Source: Providencia sp. PROV188
Lineage (GTDB): Bacteria > Pseudomonadota > Gammaproteobacteria > Enterobacterales > Enterobacteriaceae
Assembly (NCBI RefSeq): GCF_027595165.1
Contig: NZ_CP097291.1
Coordinates: 682,001 to 746,000, forward strand
Direction: 5' to 3'
Length of the DNA stretch: 64,000 nucleotides
The position numbers were made by a program, and so were the translations under genes. Below the pieces are notes generated by a model that was given only the letters and a program-made list of their open reading frames with translations, did no database searches and had not been told where the DNA came from. This document shows, one piece after another, positions 29,415 to 41,488 of the stretch. Position 1 is the stretch's first letter. Each line of letters starts with the position of its first letter.

Positions 29415-29808
29415 AATATAGAGAGATAGTGATTGCTTAAGAGTGGCTCGAGTATCACATAAAGCGTCTTTTTTATGAAGAGGCACGCAAGGAAGAGAGG
29501 GCAGGTACTTTTATTTTTGCGAAGGGCTTCGAAAATAAAAAAATAAACGATTTTTTGGACTATCGATAATGGTCATTTTTCATTAGTCTCTAAAAAAGTT
29601 GAATATTTAAAGCGCTTTACTCAGTAAATTTATTGTTGGTTTTTAGAATAGTTGCCTATAGTTAAATTAACGATTTATTATCATTCGTCGTGATCTCGAT
29701 TGTTAAATACTCGGAAATTACGATCATTAATGGATAAATAAACGATTTTTTACGAATTAATGATTATCATAATATTAACATTCAAAAGTATTTTTTGGGG
29801 TTATTCAT
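29415..29808. other. nhaA upstream region with three direct repeats
   Basis: Very AT-rich. Three copies of a 16-base sequence, AAATAAACGATTTTTT at 29541-29556 and 29736-29751 (identical) and AAATTAACGATTTATT at 29664-29679, lie between the EamA gene and nhaA. A hairpin-like stretch (GCGAAGGGCTTCG) is near 29520. A sequence resembling a Fur box (14 of 19) is at 29756-29774. Binding partners are unknown; NhaR is expected to act here. Confidence 0.5.
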
Positions 29809-30996
29809 ATGACAGCAATTATTCGTAAATTTTTAAAGTTAGAAGCAGCAGGAGGGCTACTCCTAATTATTGCTGCCATTGTCGCTTTAATAATGGCTAA
29901 TACGCCATTACAAGGAGCTTATCAGCAATTTTTAGATATTCCGGTAGCCATTAAAATCTCAACATTTGAATTAGATAAACCTCTGATTCTATGGATTAAT
30001 GATTTCTTAATGGCTGTGTTTTTCCTGGTTGTTGGTTTAGAGGTAAAGCGCGAGTTATTGGAAGGATCCCTGGCGGGACGTGATAAAGCGATATTTCCGG
30101 CAATTGCGGCTGTGGGTGGAATGATTGCACCAGCGTTAGTTTACTTAGCGTTCAATGGTGCTGACGATATTACTCGTCAAGGTTGGGCTATCCCTGCAGC
30201 AACAGATATTGCATTCGCGTTGGGTGTGATGGCGTTATTGGGTAAGCGTGTTCCTACAGAGCTCAAAGTATTTTTATTGGCATTAGCTATCATTGATGAC
30301 CTTGGTGTCATTGTGATCATTGCCTTTTTCTATACCAGCTCAGTTTCTGTCGTCGCATTGAGTTTAGCTGCACTGTGTGTGGCAATACTGTGTCTAATGA
30401 ACTGGCGACGAGTTGAAAATACGGCAGCTTATTTGGTGATAGGCCTAATCTTGTGGGTTTGTATTCTGAAATCAGGTGTTCATGCCACTCTGGCGGGAGT
30501 GATTGTTGGTTTCTTAATTCCATTAAGAGGGACTAATAATACAAAACCGTCGGAAGAATTAGAGCATGTGCTGCACCCTTGGGTTGTTTATCTCATATTG
30601 CCTATCTTTGCATTTGCAAATTCAGGCGTACAGCTCAATGGCGTCACCTTTGATGGTTTAATGAGCCCATTACCACTTGGTGTCGCAGCGGGTTTGATAC
30701 TGGGCAAACCAGTCGGTATTTTCTTATTTAGTTGGATTTCGGTAAAAGTAGGGTTGGCTAAATTGCCAGCATCGATTAACTTGAAGCAAGTGTTTGCTGT
30801 TTCTGTGCTTTGTGGAATCGGTTTTACTATGTCTATTTTTATCACCGGGCTCGCTTTTGAAGGGCTTGATGAAGTGTATAGTACCTACTCGAGACTGGGC
30901 ATTTTAATCGGTTCAACAACAGCTGCATTGTTAGGGTACTTTATGTTAAGGGTAGTGTTACCGAAACCAAAAGTTTCGCACAGTGATGCAAAATAA
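29809..30996 (+). CDS. nhaA: Na+/H+ antiporter NhaA
   Basis: 395 residues, twelve transmembrane helices. The ion-binding pair Asp163-Asp164 is in [11 protein letters not shown] at exactly the E. coli positions, with Asp133 in [10 protein letters not shown]. It exchanges one sodium for two protons and gives salt and alkaline tolerance. It is followed by nhaR on the same strand, as in E. coli, with a hairpin between. Confidence 0.97.
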   Translation: MTAIIRKFLKLEAAGGLLLIIAAIVALIMANTPLQGAYQQFLDIPVAIKISTFELDKPLILWINDFLMAVFFLVVGLEVKRELLEGSLAGRDKAIFPAIAAVGGMIAPALVYLAFNGADDITRQGWAIPAATDIAFALGVMALLGKRVPTELKVFLLALAIIDDLGVIVIIAFFYTSSVSVVALSLAALCVAILCLMNWRRVENTAAYLVIGLILWVCILKSGVHATLAGVIVGFLIPLRGTNNTKPSEELEHVLHPWVVYLILPIFAFANSGVQLNGVTFDGLMSPLPLGVAAGLILGKPVGIFLFSWISVKVGLAKLPASINLKQVFAVSVLCGIGFTMSIFITGLAFEGLDEVYSTYSRLGILIGSTTAALLGYFMLRVVLPKPKVSHSDAK

Positions 30997-31050
30997 ACAT
31001 AATAGACGTAATTATTAGTAAGAATTTTCGAGTTAATCTTCTATGATATG

Positions 31051-31085
31051 CCCGCGGTATGAGTTGCATACTGCGGGTATTTTAA
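31051..31085 (+). terminator. nhaA terminator
   Basis: CCCGCGGTATG pairs with CATACTGCGGG (one G-T) around a 5-base loop, followed by a T-rich stretch. It would leave only part of the transcripts to continue into nhaR. Confidence 0.65.
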
Positions 31086-31170
31086 CTTATAACTCCCGAT
31101 TACGGGGTACGGGTAAAGCGTATGGTCATTATGCACTGCGGTCATTATTGGCGATACAAAAGGAATCGAT

Positions 31171-32094
31171 ATGCGGGTTTCACATCTTAATTTTAACCAC
31201 CTTTACTATTTCTGGCATGTTTGCAAAGAAGGCTCTGTTGTCGGTGCTGCCGAGGCTCTTTACCTGACTCCACAGACAATTACTGGGCAAATTAAAGCAC
31301 TCGAAGAACGGTTAGGTGGAAAATTATTTAAACGCCAAGGTCGGGGGCTAGTGCCTTCAGAGCTGGGACAACTGATTTTTCGTTATGCTGACAAAATGTT
31401 TATGCTCAGCCAAGAAATGCTGGATATCGTCAACTACAGCCGAGAATCTAACCTACTGTTTGATGTGGGCGTGGCTGACGCATTATCGAAACGTTTAGTC
31501 AGCCGTGTACTAGAAACAGCAGTTGTAGAACATGAGCAAATTCATTTACGTTGCTTTGAATCAACTCATGAGCTGTTACTGGAGCAATTAAGCCAGCACA
31601 AGCTGGATATGATTTTATCGGATTGCCCTGTGGACTCTTCACAACAAGAGGGGCTGTTCTCTGTTAAATTAGGCGAATGCAGCGTCAGTTTTTTCTGCCG
31701 TCAGCCAGTACCGAAGAAACCATTCCCTGAATGTCTAGAAGAGCGCAGGTTATTAATTCCAGGGCGTCGTTCGATGCTTGGTCGCCATTTATTAACATGG
31801 ATCCGCAATAAAAACCTACAAGTTGAAGTACTTGGTGAATTTGATGATGCTGCATTAATGAAAGCATTCGGAATGTATCACAATGCCATTTTCGTGGCGC
31901 CATCTTTGTATGCGAAAGATATTTTTGCTGATAATGAAGTGCAGGAAATTGGCCGCTTAGATAGTGTTAAAGAAGAGTATTACGTGATTTTTGCGGAAAG
32001 AATGATCCAGCACCCAGCAGTACAACGTGTCTGTAACAAAGATTTTTCTGAGTTATTTTCTGCGCCGTTCGATAATTTAGAACAGAAAGTTTAG
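31171..32094 (+). CDS. nhaR: LysR-type activator NhaR
   Basis: 307 residues. The N-terminal winged helix-turn-helix ([20 protein letters not shown], then [14 protein letters not shown]) is followed by the LysR ligand-binding domain. It activates nhaA in response to sodium. It has a good AAGGA site at the right distance. An alternative frame starting at 31043 on the same strand is not related. Confidence 0.95.
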   Translation: MRVSHLNFNHLYYFWHVCKEGSVVGAAEALYLTPQTITGQIKALEERLGGKLFKRQGRGLVPSELGQLIFRYADKMFMLSQEMLDIVNYSRESNLLFDVGVADALSKRLVSRVLETAVVEHEQIHLRCFESTHELLLEQLSQHKLDMILSDCPVDSSQQEGLFSVKLGECSVSFFCRQPVPKKPFPECLEERRLLIPGRRSMLGRHLLTWIRNKNLQVEVLGEFDDAALMKAFGMYHNAIFVAPSLYAKDIFADNEVQEIGRLDSVKEEYYVIFAERMIQHPAVQRVCNKDFSELFSAPFDNLEQKV

Positions 32095-32127
32095 AACACG
32101 AAAGTGTGAGGCAAGAAATTAGCAGAC

Positions 32128-32156
32128 AAAAAAACCGGCCTAAGCCGGTTTTTTAT
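32128..32156. terminator. Bidirectional terminator nhaR / rpsT
   Basis: An AAAACCGGC / GCCGGTTTT stem flanked by A- and T-runs between convergent genes. Confidence 0.9.
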
Positions 32157-32171
32157 AATCAAGAAGCGAAA

Positions 32172-32432
32172 TTACATTGCTTTGATTTGAGCAACTAAGT
32201 TAGCTTTATGACGTGCTGCTTTGTTTTTGTGGATCAGGCCTTTGCTAGCGTGGCGATCAACAAGAGGTTGCATGTCATTGAATGCTTTCTGAGCTGCTTC
32301 TTTATCGCCTGCAGCGATAGCAAGGTAAACTTTCTTAATAAAAGTACGTACCATAGAGCGACGGCTAGCGTTGTGCTGGCGACGTTTCTCTGATTGAACG
32401 GCACGTTTCTTAGCTGATTTGATATTAGCCAA
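32172..32432 (-). CDS. rpsT: 30S ribosomal protein S20
   Basis: 86 residues, very basic, starting [17 protein letters not shown]. The start codon is TTG, as in E. coli, preceded by GGGAG; the sequence around it is nearly identical to E. coli. S20 represses its own translation there, and the weak UUG start is part of that control. It binds 16S rRNA early in 30S assembly. Confidence 0.98.
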   Translation of the reverse strand: MANIKSAKKRAVQSEKRRQHNASRRSMVRTFIKKVYLAIAAGDKEAAQKAFNDMQPLVDRHASKGLIHKNKAARHKANLVAQIKAM

Positions 32433-33031
32433 GGTCCAACTCCCAAATGTATTCTATTGAGGACAATTTAAAGGTCAAGGAATATGCCCTTTCGCCCTTC
32501 ATTTGTCAATGGATTTGTGCAAATAAACATCGTGTACTTCGATGTCAATGCGTTGTGAATGGTGCAAGATTCTACCAGCAAATATCAGAAGAATACAGAT
32601 CTGCGCGTGAAAAAAAGCATAATTGATAGAAGATATTTTAAATCATTTTTCAGAAAAAATTTTTTTAGTGATATCAAACGTTCATTAAGATGAAATTGAA
32701 TGATAACTAGAGTGTTTTTTGTACACTTGAGTTTGTTATACAAAATGGATGATAAGAAAACTATAAAAATTAAATATTTTTAGAGATCTCCGCGTCAATT
32801 TGTTGTATTGATAATCTATTGGTTATCCAAACTTTTTTGATTTGCCTATGGACAATGATCAGATTCAGCAGCGCGGTGTCGTGCAGAAAGATGCTTAGCA
32901 GTGTAAAATCATCTGATTAAATAGTGTAGTGATCAAAAAAATAGGGTTTAATGAAAGCTTTTACGAACTTAGGTTAACCTTATGCGTCGTACAAGGTATA
33001 ATCCTGCAATTTCCTCGGTATTGAGCCAGTT
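32433..33031. other. rpsT - ribF intergenic region
   Basis: About 600 AT-rich bases between divergent genes. It must contain the rpsT promoters on one side and the promoter of ribF-ileS-lspA on the other. No FMN riboswitch, open frame or repeat was recognised. Confidence 0.5.
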
Positions 33032-33970
33032 ATGGAGCTAATTCGCGGTATACAAAATATCCGGTCGTACCATCATGGTTGCGTACTGACTATTGGTAAT
33101 TTTGATGGTGTTCATCGTGGGCACCAAGTATTACTTCAAAATTTGAAGCTCAAGGGTAAACAGTTAGGTTTACCAACTGTTGTGATGATATTTGAACCAC
33201 AACCCCTTGAATTTTTTACGGGTGATAAGGCTCCTGCGCGTTTGACACGCCTAAGAGATAAAGTGAAGTACCTTGCTGATAGCGGGGTCGATTATCTATT
33301 ATGTGTGGAATTTAACCAGCATTTTGCCTCATTAACGCCAGACGCTTTTGTGTCTGACTTATTAGTCGACAAACTCGGTGTGAAATATCTCGCCATTGGT
33401 GATGATTTCCGATTCGGAAAAAATCGGATGGGGGATTTTTCTTTTTTACAGCAAGCCGGTCAAAAGTTTGGTTTTGAAGTCGCAGACACCGAAAGCTTTT
33501 GTGATTCAGGTGTGCGCGTCAGCAGCACTGCGATCCGTAAAGCGATACAAAACAACGATCTGGCATTAGCTGAAAATTTATTAGGTCACACATATCGCAT
33601 TAGTGGGCGTGTGGTTCACGGTAATCAGCTAGGTCGTACGATAGGTTTTCCGACAGCAAACCTACCGTTAAAACGTTTAGTCACACCGGTGACTGGCGTG
33701 TATGCTGTAGAAGTTCATGGTCTGGGCGATAAGCCTGTACCGGGCGTGGCAAACATTGGCACACGTCCAACGGTATCTGGAAAAGGTACCCAGTTAGAAG
33801 TCCATCTGATTGATGCACATATGGATTTATATGGGCGTCATATTGATGTTGTGTTACGTAAAAAATTACGTGACGAACAGCGGTTTGCTTCGTTGGACGC
33901 GCTGAAGGAGCAAATTGCTAATGATGTAGTTGCAGCCAGAGAATATCTCGCAGCAATTGGAATCAGATAA
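33032..33970 (+). CDS. ribF: Bifunctional riboflavin kinase / FAD synthetase
   Basis: 312 residues. The N-terminal FAD synthetase domain has IGNFDGVHRGHQ and the C-terminal riboflavin kinase domain has GRVVHGNQLGRTIGFPTAN. It turns riboflavin to FMN and FMN to FAD. It stands 28 bases upstream of ileS in the well-known ribF-ileS-lspA-fkpB-ispH cluster. The Shine-Dalgarno is weak. Confidence 0.97.
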   Translation: MELIRGIQNIRSYHHGCVLTIGNFDGVHRGHQVLLQNLKLKGKQLGLPTVVMIFEPQPLEFFTGDKAPARLTRLRDKVKYLADSGVDYLLCVEFNQHFASLTPDAFVSDLLVDKLGVKYLAIGDDFRFGKNRMGDFSFLQQAGQKFGFEVADTESFCDSGVRVSSTAIRKAIQNNDLALAENLLGHTYRISGRVVHGNQLGRTIGFPTANLPLKRLVTPVTGVYAVEVHGLGDKPVPGVANIGTRPTVSGKGTQLEVHLIDAHMDLYGRHIDVVLRKKLRDEQRFASLDALKEQIANDVVAAREYLAAIGIR

Positions 33971-33998
33971 TTTAGCGGAAAATTGGAACTGAGAATCG

Positions 33999-36809
33999 AT
34001 GAGTGACTATAAAAATACCCTGAATCTACCAGAAACAGGGTTCCCAATGCGTGGCGATCTCGCTAAACGCGAACCACAGATGTTAGAGCGCTGGTACAAA
34101 GAAGGTTTGTATCAGGCAATCCGTAAAGCAAAATCGGGCAAGAAAACCTTTATTCTGCACGATGGTCCTCCGTATGCTAACGGCAGTATTCATATTGGTC
34201 ACTCAGTAAACAAAATTCTCAAAGATATTATTATTAAATCCAAAGGGCTGGCGGGCTTTGATTCCCCATACATCCCTGGTTGGGATTGCCATGGCTTACC
34301 TATTGAACACAAAGTTGAACAAATCGTAGGTAAACCAGGGGAAAAAGTTTCCGCCGCTGAATTTCGTGCAAAATGCCGTGAATATGCCAAAGAGCAAATT
34401 GAAGGGCAAAAAGCTGATTTTATCCGCTTAGGTGTGTTGGGTGAGTGGGACAAACCTTACCTGACCATGGATTTTAAAACCGAAGCGAACATCATCCGTG
34501 CTCTGGCGAAAACCGTTGCAAATGGTCATTTAGTGAAAGGGGCAAAACCCGTTCACTGGTGTACAGCATGTGGTTCCTCATTGGCTGAAGCGGAAGTCGA
34601 GTATTACGACAAAACATCCCCATCTATCTACGTTCGCTTCCCTGCGGTAGATAGCAAAGCCGTTTGCGAAAAATTTGGTGTTTCTAGCGATAAAACGCCA
34701 TCTTTAGTGATCTGGACGACAACGCCTTGGACGTTACCAGCTAACCGTGCAATCTCTCTGAACCCAGAGTTCAAATACTCTCTGGTGGATGCGAATGGTG
34801 ATTTAGTCATTCTAGCAACTGACTTAGTTGAAGAAGTCATGAAGACTGTCGGTGTTGAGTCATGGACAGTATTAGGCGAGTGCGAAGGTAGTGCATTAGA
34901 GTTACTTCGTTTTGCTCATCCATTTATGGGCTTTGATGTGCCTGCAATTTTAGGTGACCACGTTACGCTAGATGCGGGTACAGGTGCGGTACATACAGCG
35001 CCAGGTCATGGTCCTGAAGACTATGTTGTTGGACAAAAATATGGTTTAGAAACAGCGAACCCAGTGGGTCCAGATGGCTGCTTCTTGCCAAATACTTACC
35101 CAGGTTTAGATGGTTTATTTATTTTCAAAGCTAATGATGTGGTGCTGGAAATTCTGAACGAGAAAGGCTTATTGATGTACAAGAAAGCTATCTCTCACAG
35201 CTATCCATGTTGCTGGCGCCATAAAACCCCAGTTATTTTCCGTGCGACACCACAATGGTTTATCGGCATGGATAAAAACGGTCTGCGTGAACAATCTCTG
35301 AAAGAGATCGACATTGTTCAGTGGATCCCAGGTTGGGGGCGTGCACGTATCGAGTCAATGGTTGAAAACCGCCCTGACTGGTGTATCTCACGTCAACGTA
35401 CTTGGGGTACCCCAATGTCGTTATTCGTGCACAAAGAGACTGAAGAACTACATCCACGTACTTTAGAGCTGATGGAAGAAGTCGCTAAGCGCGTTGAAGT
35501 TGATGGTATCCAAGCATGGTGGGATTTAGACCCTGCTGAATTGCTGGGCGCTGATGCTGAAACTTATCGTAAAGTACCAGACACTTTAGACGTTTGGTTC
35601 GATTCAGGATCCACCCACTTTGCTGTGGTTGATGCTCGTCCTGAATTCCATGGTAACTCCGCAGATATGTATCTGGAAGGTTCTGACCAACATCGTGGTT
35701 GGTTCATGTCTTCTCTGATGCTGTCTACTGCGATGAAAGGCAAAGCACCTTACCGCCAAGTTCTGACCCACGGTTTTACCGTTGATGGTCAAGGTCGTAA
35801 GATGTCTAAATCTTTAGGTAATACAGTGAGTCCGCAAGATGTGATGAACAAGCTGGGCGCTGATATCCTGCGTCTGTGGGTGGCATCAACTGACTATACG
35901 GGCGAAATCGCTGTATCTGATGAAATTTTAAAACGTGCAGCAGACTCTTATCGCCGTATCCGTAATACCGCGCGCTTCTTACTGGCAAACTTAAATGGTT
36001 TCAACCCAGAAACCGATATGGTGAAACCAGAAGATATGGTGGTGTTAGATCGCTGGGCGGTTGGTCGTGCATTAGAAGCACAGAAAGAGATTACGAAAGC
36101 GTACGATGAGTATGATTTCTTAGGTGTTATCCAACGCTTAATGCATTTCTGCTCTATCGAGATGGGCTCGTTCTATCTGGATATTATCAAAGACCGCCAG
36201 TACACCGCGAAAAGTGATAGCGTTGCGCGTCGTAGCTGCCAAACTGCACTGTTCCATATTGTGGAAGCGTTGGTTCGTTGGATTGCACCGGTTCTGTCCT
36301 TCACATCTGATGAAATCTGGAACGAATTACCGGGCAAACGCGCTCAATTCGTTCTCACTGAAGAGTGGTATAACGGCTTATTTGGTTTAGACGAATCTGA
36401 AGCGATGAATGATGGTTTCTGGTCTGAACTGTTAGCCGTACGTGGCGAAGTGAACAAAGTTCTGGAACAAGCGCGTACAGACAAGCACATTGGTGGTTCG
36501 TTAGAAGCTTCGGTAACGTTATATGCGGATAGCACATTAGCTGCTAAGTTAAATAGCTTAGGCGATGAACTGCGTTTTGCGCTGTTAACATCTCAAGCGA
36601 ATGTGGCTGATATTGCAACGGCGCCTGCGGATGCACAAGACAGTGAACTGAAAGGCCTGAAAATTGCCTTCAGTAAAGCGGCTGGGGAAAAATGTCCTCG
36701 TTGCTGGCATTATGCAAGTGATATTGGTGCAGCGGCAGAACAACCTGAAATCTGTGGTCGCTGTGTGACTAACGTAGCCGGAAACGGTGAATTACGTAAG
36801 TTTGCTTAA
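33999..36809 (+). CDS. ileS: Isoleucyl-tRNA synthetase
   Basis: 936 residues, class I. The HIGH signature is in [13 protein letters not shown] and the KMSKS in [12 protein letters not shown]. The editing domain lies between, with [11 protein letters not shown] and a [16 protein letters not shown] stretch. A C-terminal zinc finger has CPRCWH and CGRC. It charges tRNA-Ile and hydrolyses misformed Val-tRNA-Ile. Its stop overlaps the lspA start (TAATG). Confidence 0.99.
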   Translation: MSDYKNTLNLPETGFPMRGDLAKREPQMLERWYKEGLYQAIRKAKSGKKTFILHDGPPYANGSIHIGHSVNKILKDIIIKSKGLAGFDSPYIPGWDCHGLPIEHKVEQIVGKPGEKVSAAEFRAKCREYAKEQIEGQKADFIRLGVLGEWDKPYLTMDFKTEANIIRALAKTVANGHLVKGAKPVHWCTACGSSLAEAEVEYYDKTSPSIYVRFPAVDSKAVCEKFGVSSDKTPSLVIWTTTPWTLPANRAISLNPEFKYSLVDANGDLVILATDLVEEVMKTVGVESWTVLGECEGSALELLRFAHPFMGFDVPAILGDHVTLDAGTGAVHTAPGHGPEDYVVGQKYGLETANPVGPDGCFLPNTYPGLDGLFIFKANDVVLEILNEKGLLMYKKAISHSYPCCWRHKTPVIFRATPQWFIGMDKNGLREQSLKEIDIVQWIPGWGRARIESMVENRPDWCISRQRTWGTPMSLFVHKETEELHPRTLELMEEVAKRVEVDGIQAWWDLDPAELLGADAETYRKVPDTLDVWFDSGSTHFAVVDARPEFHGNSADMYLEGSDQHRGWFMSSLMLSTAMKGKAPYRQVLTHGFTVDGQGRKMSKSLGNTVSPQDVMNKLGADILRLWVASTDYTGEIAVSDEILKRAADSYRRIRNTARFLLANLNGFNPETDMVKPEDMVVLDRWAVGRALEAQKEITKAYDEYDFLGVIQRLMHFCSIEMGSFYLDIIKDRQYTAKSDSVARRSCQTALFHIVEALVRWIAPVLSFTSDEIWNELPGKRAQFVLTEEWYNGLFGLDESEAMNDGFWSELLAVRGEVNKVLEQARTDKHIGGSLEASVTLYADSTLAAKLNSLGDELRFALLTSQANVADIATAPADAQDSELKGLKIAFSKAAGEKCPRCWHYASDIGAAAEQPEICGRCVTNVAGNGELRKFA

Positions 36810-37312
36810 TGAAGACACCTATTTGTTCTACTGGTTTGCGTTGGCTGTGGCTGACGGTTGTGATTATCGTTGCAGATTTAGCAATTAAGCAATTGGTCTT
36901 AAAAGAGCTGACTCTGTACGATCCACACCCTTTAATTCCGTACTTTAACCTTATGTACGCTCAAAACTTTGGTGCGGCATTTAGTTTCCTGGCGGATAAA
37001 GGCGGCTGGCAGCGCTGGTTCTTTGCTGGAATAGCTATTGCCATCTCCATTACGTTAATGGTGATGATGTATCGCCAAAGTGTGAAAAAACGCCTGAGCA
37101 ATATTGCTTATGCGTTAATTATTGGTGGTGCGATCGGTAATTTATTTGACCGTTTAGTGCATGGCTTTGTGGTTGACTACATTGATTTTTATGTTGGCAA
37201 CTGGCACTGGCCGACCTTTAACTTGGCGGATATGGCCATTTGTATTGGTGCGGCATTGGTGATTTTTGAAGGCTTTTTGCCGGATAAACCCAAACAGCAA
37301 GATGCTAAATAG
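36809..37312 (+). CDS. lspA: Lipoprotein signal peptidase
   Basis: 167 residues with four transmembrane helices. The catalytic aspartates lie in [10 protein letters not shown] and FNLADMAI, preceded by the conserved NFGAAFS. It is an aspartyl protease that removes signal peptides from diacylglyceryl prolipoproteins. It overlaps ileS by one base, so coupled translation is likely. Confidence 0.97.
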   Translation: MKTPICSTGLRWLWLTVVIIVADLAIKQLVLKELTLYDPHPLIPYFNLMYAQNFGAAFSFLADKGGWQRWFFAGIAIAISITLMVMMYRQSVKKRLSNIAYALIIGGAIGNLFDRLVHGFVVDYIDFYVGNWHWPTFNLADMAICIGAALVIFEGFLPDKPKQQDAK

Positions 37313-37362
37313 AACAGATAGTGCGATAGGTTGATAAAACCCAATATTGCATATTAATCATC

Positions 37363-37386
37363 TCAGCCCGACGATAGTCGGGCTGA
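37363..37386 (+). terminator. Hairpin after lspA
   Basis: A perfect 10-bp stem TCAGCCCGAC / GTCGGGCTGA with a GATA loop and only a short T-stretch after it. It is probably a partial terminator or processing site before fkpB. Confidence 0.5.
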
Positions 37387-37414
37387 ACTTTATGATAAAA
37401 AACAGGTTTAGATT

Positions 37415-37885
37415 ATGTCTACTCAAATACAGGCGCAGAGTTCTGTTTTACTGCATTTCACTCTGAAATTAGAAGATGGCTCCACGGCAGATTCTTCTCA
37501 CGCACAAGGAAAGCCTGCGTTGTTTGCTCTTGGAAATGATTCACTGTCGCCAGAATTAGAAGCGCAACTGATTGGGCTATCTGAAGGTGAAAAGAAAACA
37601 TTTTCCTTAGCTGGGGATACGGTATTCGGGAAACATAATCCAGACTTAGTGCAATACTTTTCATTGCGTGATTTTATGGAAACGGGGATCCCTGAAATTG
37701 GTACCATCATGCTGTTTACGGGCATGAATGGAAGCGAAATGCCGGGTGTCGTGAAGGCAATCGAAGGGGAATCAATTACTGTTGATTTTAACCATCCTCT
37801 TGCTGAGCAACAAATTACCTTTGAAATTGAAGTGCTAGAAATAGCCCCACAATTGGAGAGTCACCATGCAAATATTAATGGCTAA
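37415..37885 (+). CDS. fkpB: FKBP-type peptidyl-prolyl isomerase FkpB (SlpA)
   Basis: 156 residues. An FKBP domain ([34 protein letters not shown]) contains an inserted IF chaperone domain, as in E. coli SlpA. It is cytosolic and interacts with ribosomes. Its last 20 bases overlap the start of ispH in another frame. Confidence 0.94.
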   Translation: MSTQIQAQSSVLLHFTLKLEDGSTADSSHAQGKPALFALGNDSLSPELEAQLIGLSEGEKKTFSLAGDTVFGKHNPDLVQYFSLRDFMETGIPEIGTIMLFTGMNGSEMPGVVKAIEGESITVDFNHPLAEQQITFEIEVLEIAPQLESHHANING

Positions 37886-38819
37886 TCCTCGTGGATTTTG
37901 TGCGGGTGTTGACCGTGCAATCAGTATTGTTGAACGCGCCTTAGAAATTTATGGCGCACCGATTTACGTTCGCCATGAAGTGGTGCATAACCGCTATGTG
38001 GTTGACGATTTACGCCAGCGTGGCGCTATCTTCATTGAAGAAATCTCTGAAGTTCCGGATGGCTCTATTCTAATTTTCTCAGCTCATGGCGTTTCACAAG
38101 CCATTCGCCAAGAAGCCCGTTCCCGCGATTTAACCATGTTATTTGATGCGACCTGCCCATTAGTGACTAAAGTGCATATGGAAGTGGCTCGCGCAAGTCG
38201 TAAAGGCAAAGAAGCGATTTTAATCGGTCACGCAGGACATCCTGAAGTGGAAGGGACAATGGGGCAATACAATAACCCTGAAGGGGGAATGTATCTTGTT
38301 GAAAGCCCTGAAGACGTTTGGAAGCTACAGGTAAAAGATGAAAACAACCTGAGCTTTATGACGCAAACGACGCTTTCAGTGGATGATACCTCCGATGTGA
38401 TTGATGCGCTCACCCGTCGATTCCCTAATATCGTTGGACCGCGTAAAGACGATATTTGCTATGCGACCACGAACCGCCAAGAAGCGGCGCGTGAGCTCGC
38501 GGAAAAAGCCGATATCGTGCTAGTTGTTGGTTCGAAAAACTCGTCCAACTCAAACCGTTTAGCTGAATTAGCGTCTCGAATGGGGAAGGCCGCATTTCTG
38601 ATTGATGGTGCTGAAGATATTCAAACCGAGTGGTTAAAAGATAAGAAAATTATCGGATTGACTGCGGGGGCATCCGCGCCAGATATTTTAGTCCGCCAAG
38701 TGATTGATAGACTGAAAGAGCTGGGTGCCGACTCCGTAGTTGAGCTGCAAGGGCGAGAAGAAAATATCGTTTTTGAAGTACCAAAAGAGCTGCGTGTGGA
38801 CGTTAAAGAAATTAACTAA
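37866..38819 (+). CDS. ispH: 4-hydroxy-3-methylbut-2-enyl diphosphate reductase
   Basis: 317 residues, the last enzyme of the MEP pathway, giving IPP and DMAPP. The three 4Fe-4S cysteines are Cys12 (RGFCAGV), Cys97 (FDATCPLV) and Cys198 ([11 protein letters not shown]). The catalytic Glu lies in [10 protein letters not shown]. The start lies within the end of fkpB with GGAG upstream, so it is cotranslated. Its closing hairpin is at 38840. Confidence 0.98.
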   Translation: MQILMANPRGFCAGVDRAISIVERALEIYGAPIYVRHEVVHNRYVVDDLRQRGAIFIEEISEVPDGSILIFSAHGVSQAIRQEARSRDLTMLFDATCPLVTKVHMEVARASRKGKEAILIGHAGHPEVEGTMGQYNNPEGGMYLVESPEDVWKLQVKDENNLSFMTQTTLSVDDTSDVIDALTRRFPNIVGPRKDDICYATTNRQEAARELAEKADIVLVVGSKNSSNSNRLAELASRMGKAAFLIDGAEDIQTEWLKDKKIIGLTAGASAPDILVRQVIDRLKELGADSVVELQGREENIVFEVPKELRVDVKEIN

Positions 38820-38839
38820 TACATTGATTTTATTATAGT

Positions 38840-38866
38840 AGCGGCTGATTTGGCCGCTGCTGTTTT
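38840..38866 (+). terminator. ispH terminator, weak
   Basis: An AGCGGC / GCCGCT stem with a short T-rich tract about 20 bases after the stop. The T-tract is interrupted. Confidence 0.5.
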
Positions 38867-38941
38867 CTATTTTGTCAGCACCCCATCCCATATCAATACA
38901 ATTTTTTCTGATAATCATCCCCCTCTCTACGGTTTTATTAA

Positions 38942-39862
<921 letters not shown>

Positions 39863-39888
39863 TTTTTTATAAAATAAATTTCCATTTA

Positions 39889-39921
39889 AAATCAGATGGC
39901 TTCGATTGAAGCCTCTGATTT
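39889..39921 (+). terminator. dapB terminator-like hairpin
   Basis: AAATCAGA-T-GGCTTC pairs with GAAGCC-TCTGATTT, 14 pairs with a one-base bulge and a GATT loop. The T-tract after it is poor. Confidence 0.6.
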
Positions 39922-40171
39922 ATCGTAATCTATTTATTTAATTTAATTAAATCCGTTGTTTTCTATTATCTTTGTGTCATTTTTCCTCTTTTTTACTCAA
40001 AAATTGCACTTTAGATCCTCCCTTGTCTGCGCTATTATCCATTTTGCACTTTTCTTCGCTATTAACCGTTTGCGTTTTTACCCATGAATAGTTATTTCAT
40101 TAGCCTTCTATAGAAAAAATAGGTAAGAATGCAAAAAAGTAAGCTAAAAGTGAAAAAAATGCATTTTTTTC

Positions 40172-40200
40172 TAGACAAGACTCTATCCCATCATTAGAAT
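40172..40200 (+). promoter_or_regulatory. carAB promoter P1
   Basis: TAGACA, 17 bases, TAGAAT. It lies about 110 bases upstream of carA, at the place of the pyrimidine-regulated promoter P1 in E. coli. Confidence 0.75.
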
Positions 40201-40243
40201 GCGCGCAATTTGCCAAAAATTTGCTTAAAAACTCATTTTGGCA

Positions 40244-40298
40244 TTGATTTAGATCGCAAAATCTGAATTAATATGCAAAAAATATGATTGATTATTCT
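40244..40298 (+). promoter_or_regulatory. carAB promoter P2 with two ArgR boxes
   Basis: TGATTT and TAATAT form a weak promoter overlapped by the ARG box TGAATTAATATGCA (40264-40277). A second, poorer box TGATTGATTATTCT (40285-40298) lies one 21-base step downstream. E. coli carAB P2 has the same pair and near-identical bases. Confidence 0.75.
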
Positions 40299-40310
40299 CC
40301 GGAGGATGTT

Positions 40311-41474
40311 TTGATAAAGTCAGCTATATTGGTTCTGGAAGACGGAACCCAATTCCACGGGCGTGCCATTGGTGCTGAAGGGGCCGCTATTGGAGAAGTC
40401 GTTTTCAATACTTCAATGACCGGATATCAAGAAATAATTACTGACCCTTCCTATTCCCGCCAAATTGTTACTCTCACTTATCCCCATATTGGTAATGTCG
40501 GCACTAATGCTGATGACGAAGAATCTCCTAACGTACACGCTCAAGGCCTTATCATTCGCGACTTACCATTAATTTACAGTAACTTTCGTGGTCAGGAAGG
40601 CTTGTCTGAATATCTGAAACGCCACAATGTGGTGGCTATCGCGGATATCGACACGCGCAAATTAACCCGCCTGTTAAGAGAAAAAGGCGCACAAAACGGT
40701 TGTATCATCGCAGGGGATAACCCAGATGCGGCGTTGGCTTTAGAAAAAGCACGCAGCTTCTCAGGTTTAAATGGCTTAGATTTAGCAAAAGAAGTTTGCA
40801 CCAAAGAGATTTACAGCTGGACTCAACGCTCTTGGAACTTAGAAGAAGGGCAACCAGCAGCAAGCAAAGAAGATGAGCTGCCATTACACGTTGTTGCTTA
40901 CGATTTTGGTGCAAAGCGCAATATTCTGCGTATGTTAGTTGACCGTGGGTGCCGCTTAACCGTCGTTCCGGCAACAACACCAGCAGAAACGGTGTTAGCG
41001 ATGAACCCAGATGGGATTTTCTTATCAAACGGCCCTGGCGACCCAGCCCCTTGTGACTACGCTATCAACGCTATCCAAGAATTCTTAAAAACTGAAATCC
41101 CCGTATTTGGCATTTGCTTGGGTCACCAATTGCTAGCATTAGCAAGTGGCGCCAATACCGTGAAGATGAAGTTTGGTCACCACGGTGCTAACCACCCAGT
41201 TAAAGATTTAGATAAAGATGTGGTGATGATCACGGCTCAAAACCACGGTTTTGCGGTTGATGAATCCACACTACCCGACACATTGCGTGTGACGCACAAA
41301 TCGCTGTTTGATGGCACTTTGCAAGGTATCCATCGCACAGATAAACCTGCATTCAGTTTCCAAGGTCACCCAGAAGCCAGTTCTGGTCCTCATGATGCCG
41401 CAGGTCTTTTTGACCACTTCATTGATTTAATCAACGAATACCGTCAAAACACACCACGTTCAAACGCAAAATAA
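40311..41474 (+). CDS. carA: Carbamoyl-phosphate synthase small subunit
   Basis: 387 residues from a TTG start, which matches the known TTG start of E. coli carA and has GGAGG five bases upstream. An in-frame ATG at 40284 lies inside the second ArgR box and has no ribosome site, so it is rejected. The class I glutaminase domain has the nucleophile Cys in [11 protein letters not shown] and His/Glu in FQGHPEAS. It passes ammonia from glutamine to CarB. Regulated by arginine and pyrimidines through P1/P2. Confidence 0.97.
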   Translation: MIKSAILVLEDGTQFHGRAIGAEGAAIGEVVFNTSMTGYQEIITDPSYSRQIVTLTYPHIGNVGTNADDEESPNVHAQGLIIRDLPLIYSNFRGQEGLSEYLKRHNVVAIADIDTRKLTRLLREKGAQNGCIIAGDNPDAALALEKARSFSGLNGLDLAKEVCTKEIYSWTQRSWNLEEGQPAASKEDELPLHVVAYDFGAKRNILRMLVDRGCRLTVVPATTPAETVLAMNPDGIFLSNGPGDPAPCDYAINAIQEFLKTEIPVFGICLGHQLLALASGANTVKMKFGHHGANHPVKDLDKDVVMITAQNHGFAVDESTLPDTLRVTHKSLFDGTLQGIHRTDKPAFSFQGHPEASSGPHDAAGLFDHFIDLINEYRQNTPRSNAK

Positions 41475-41488
41475 TCGGGAGAAAGAAA

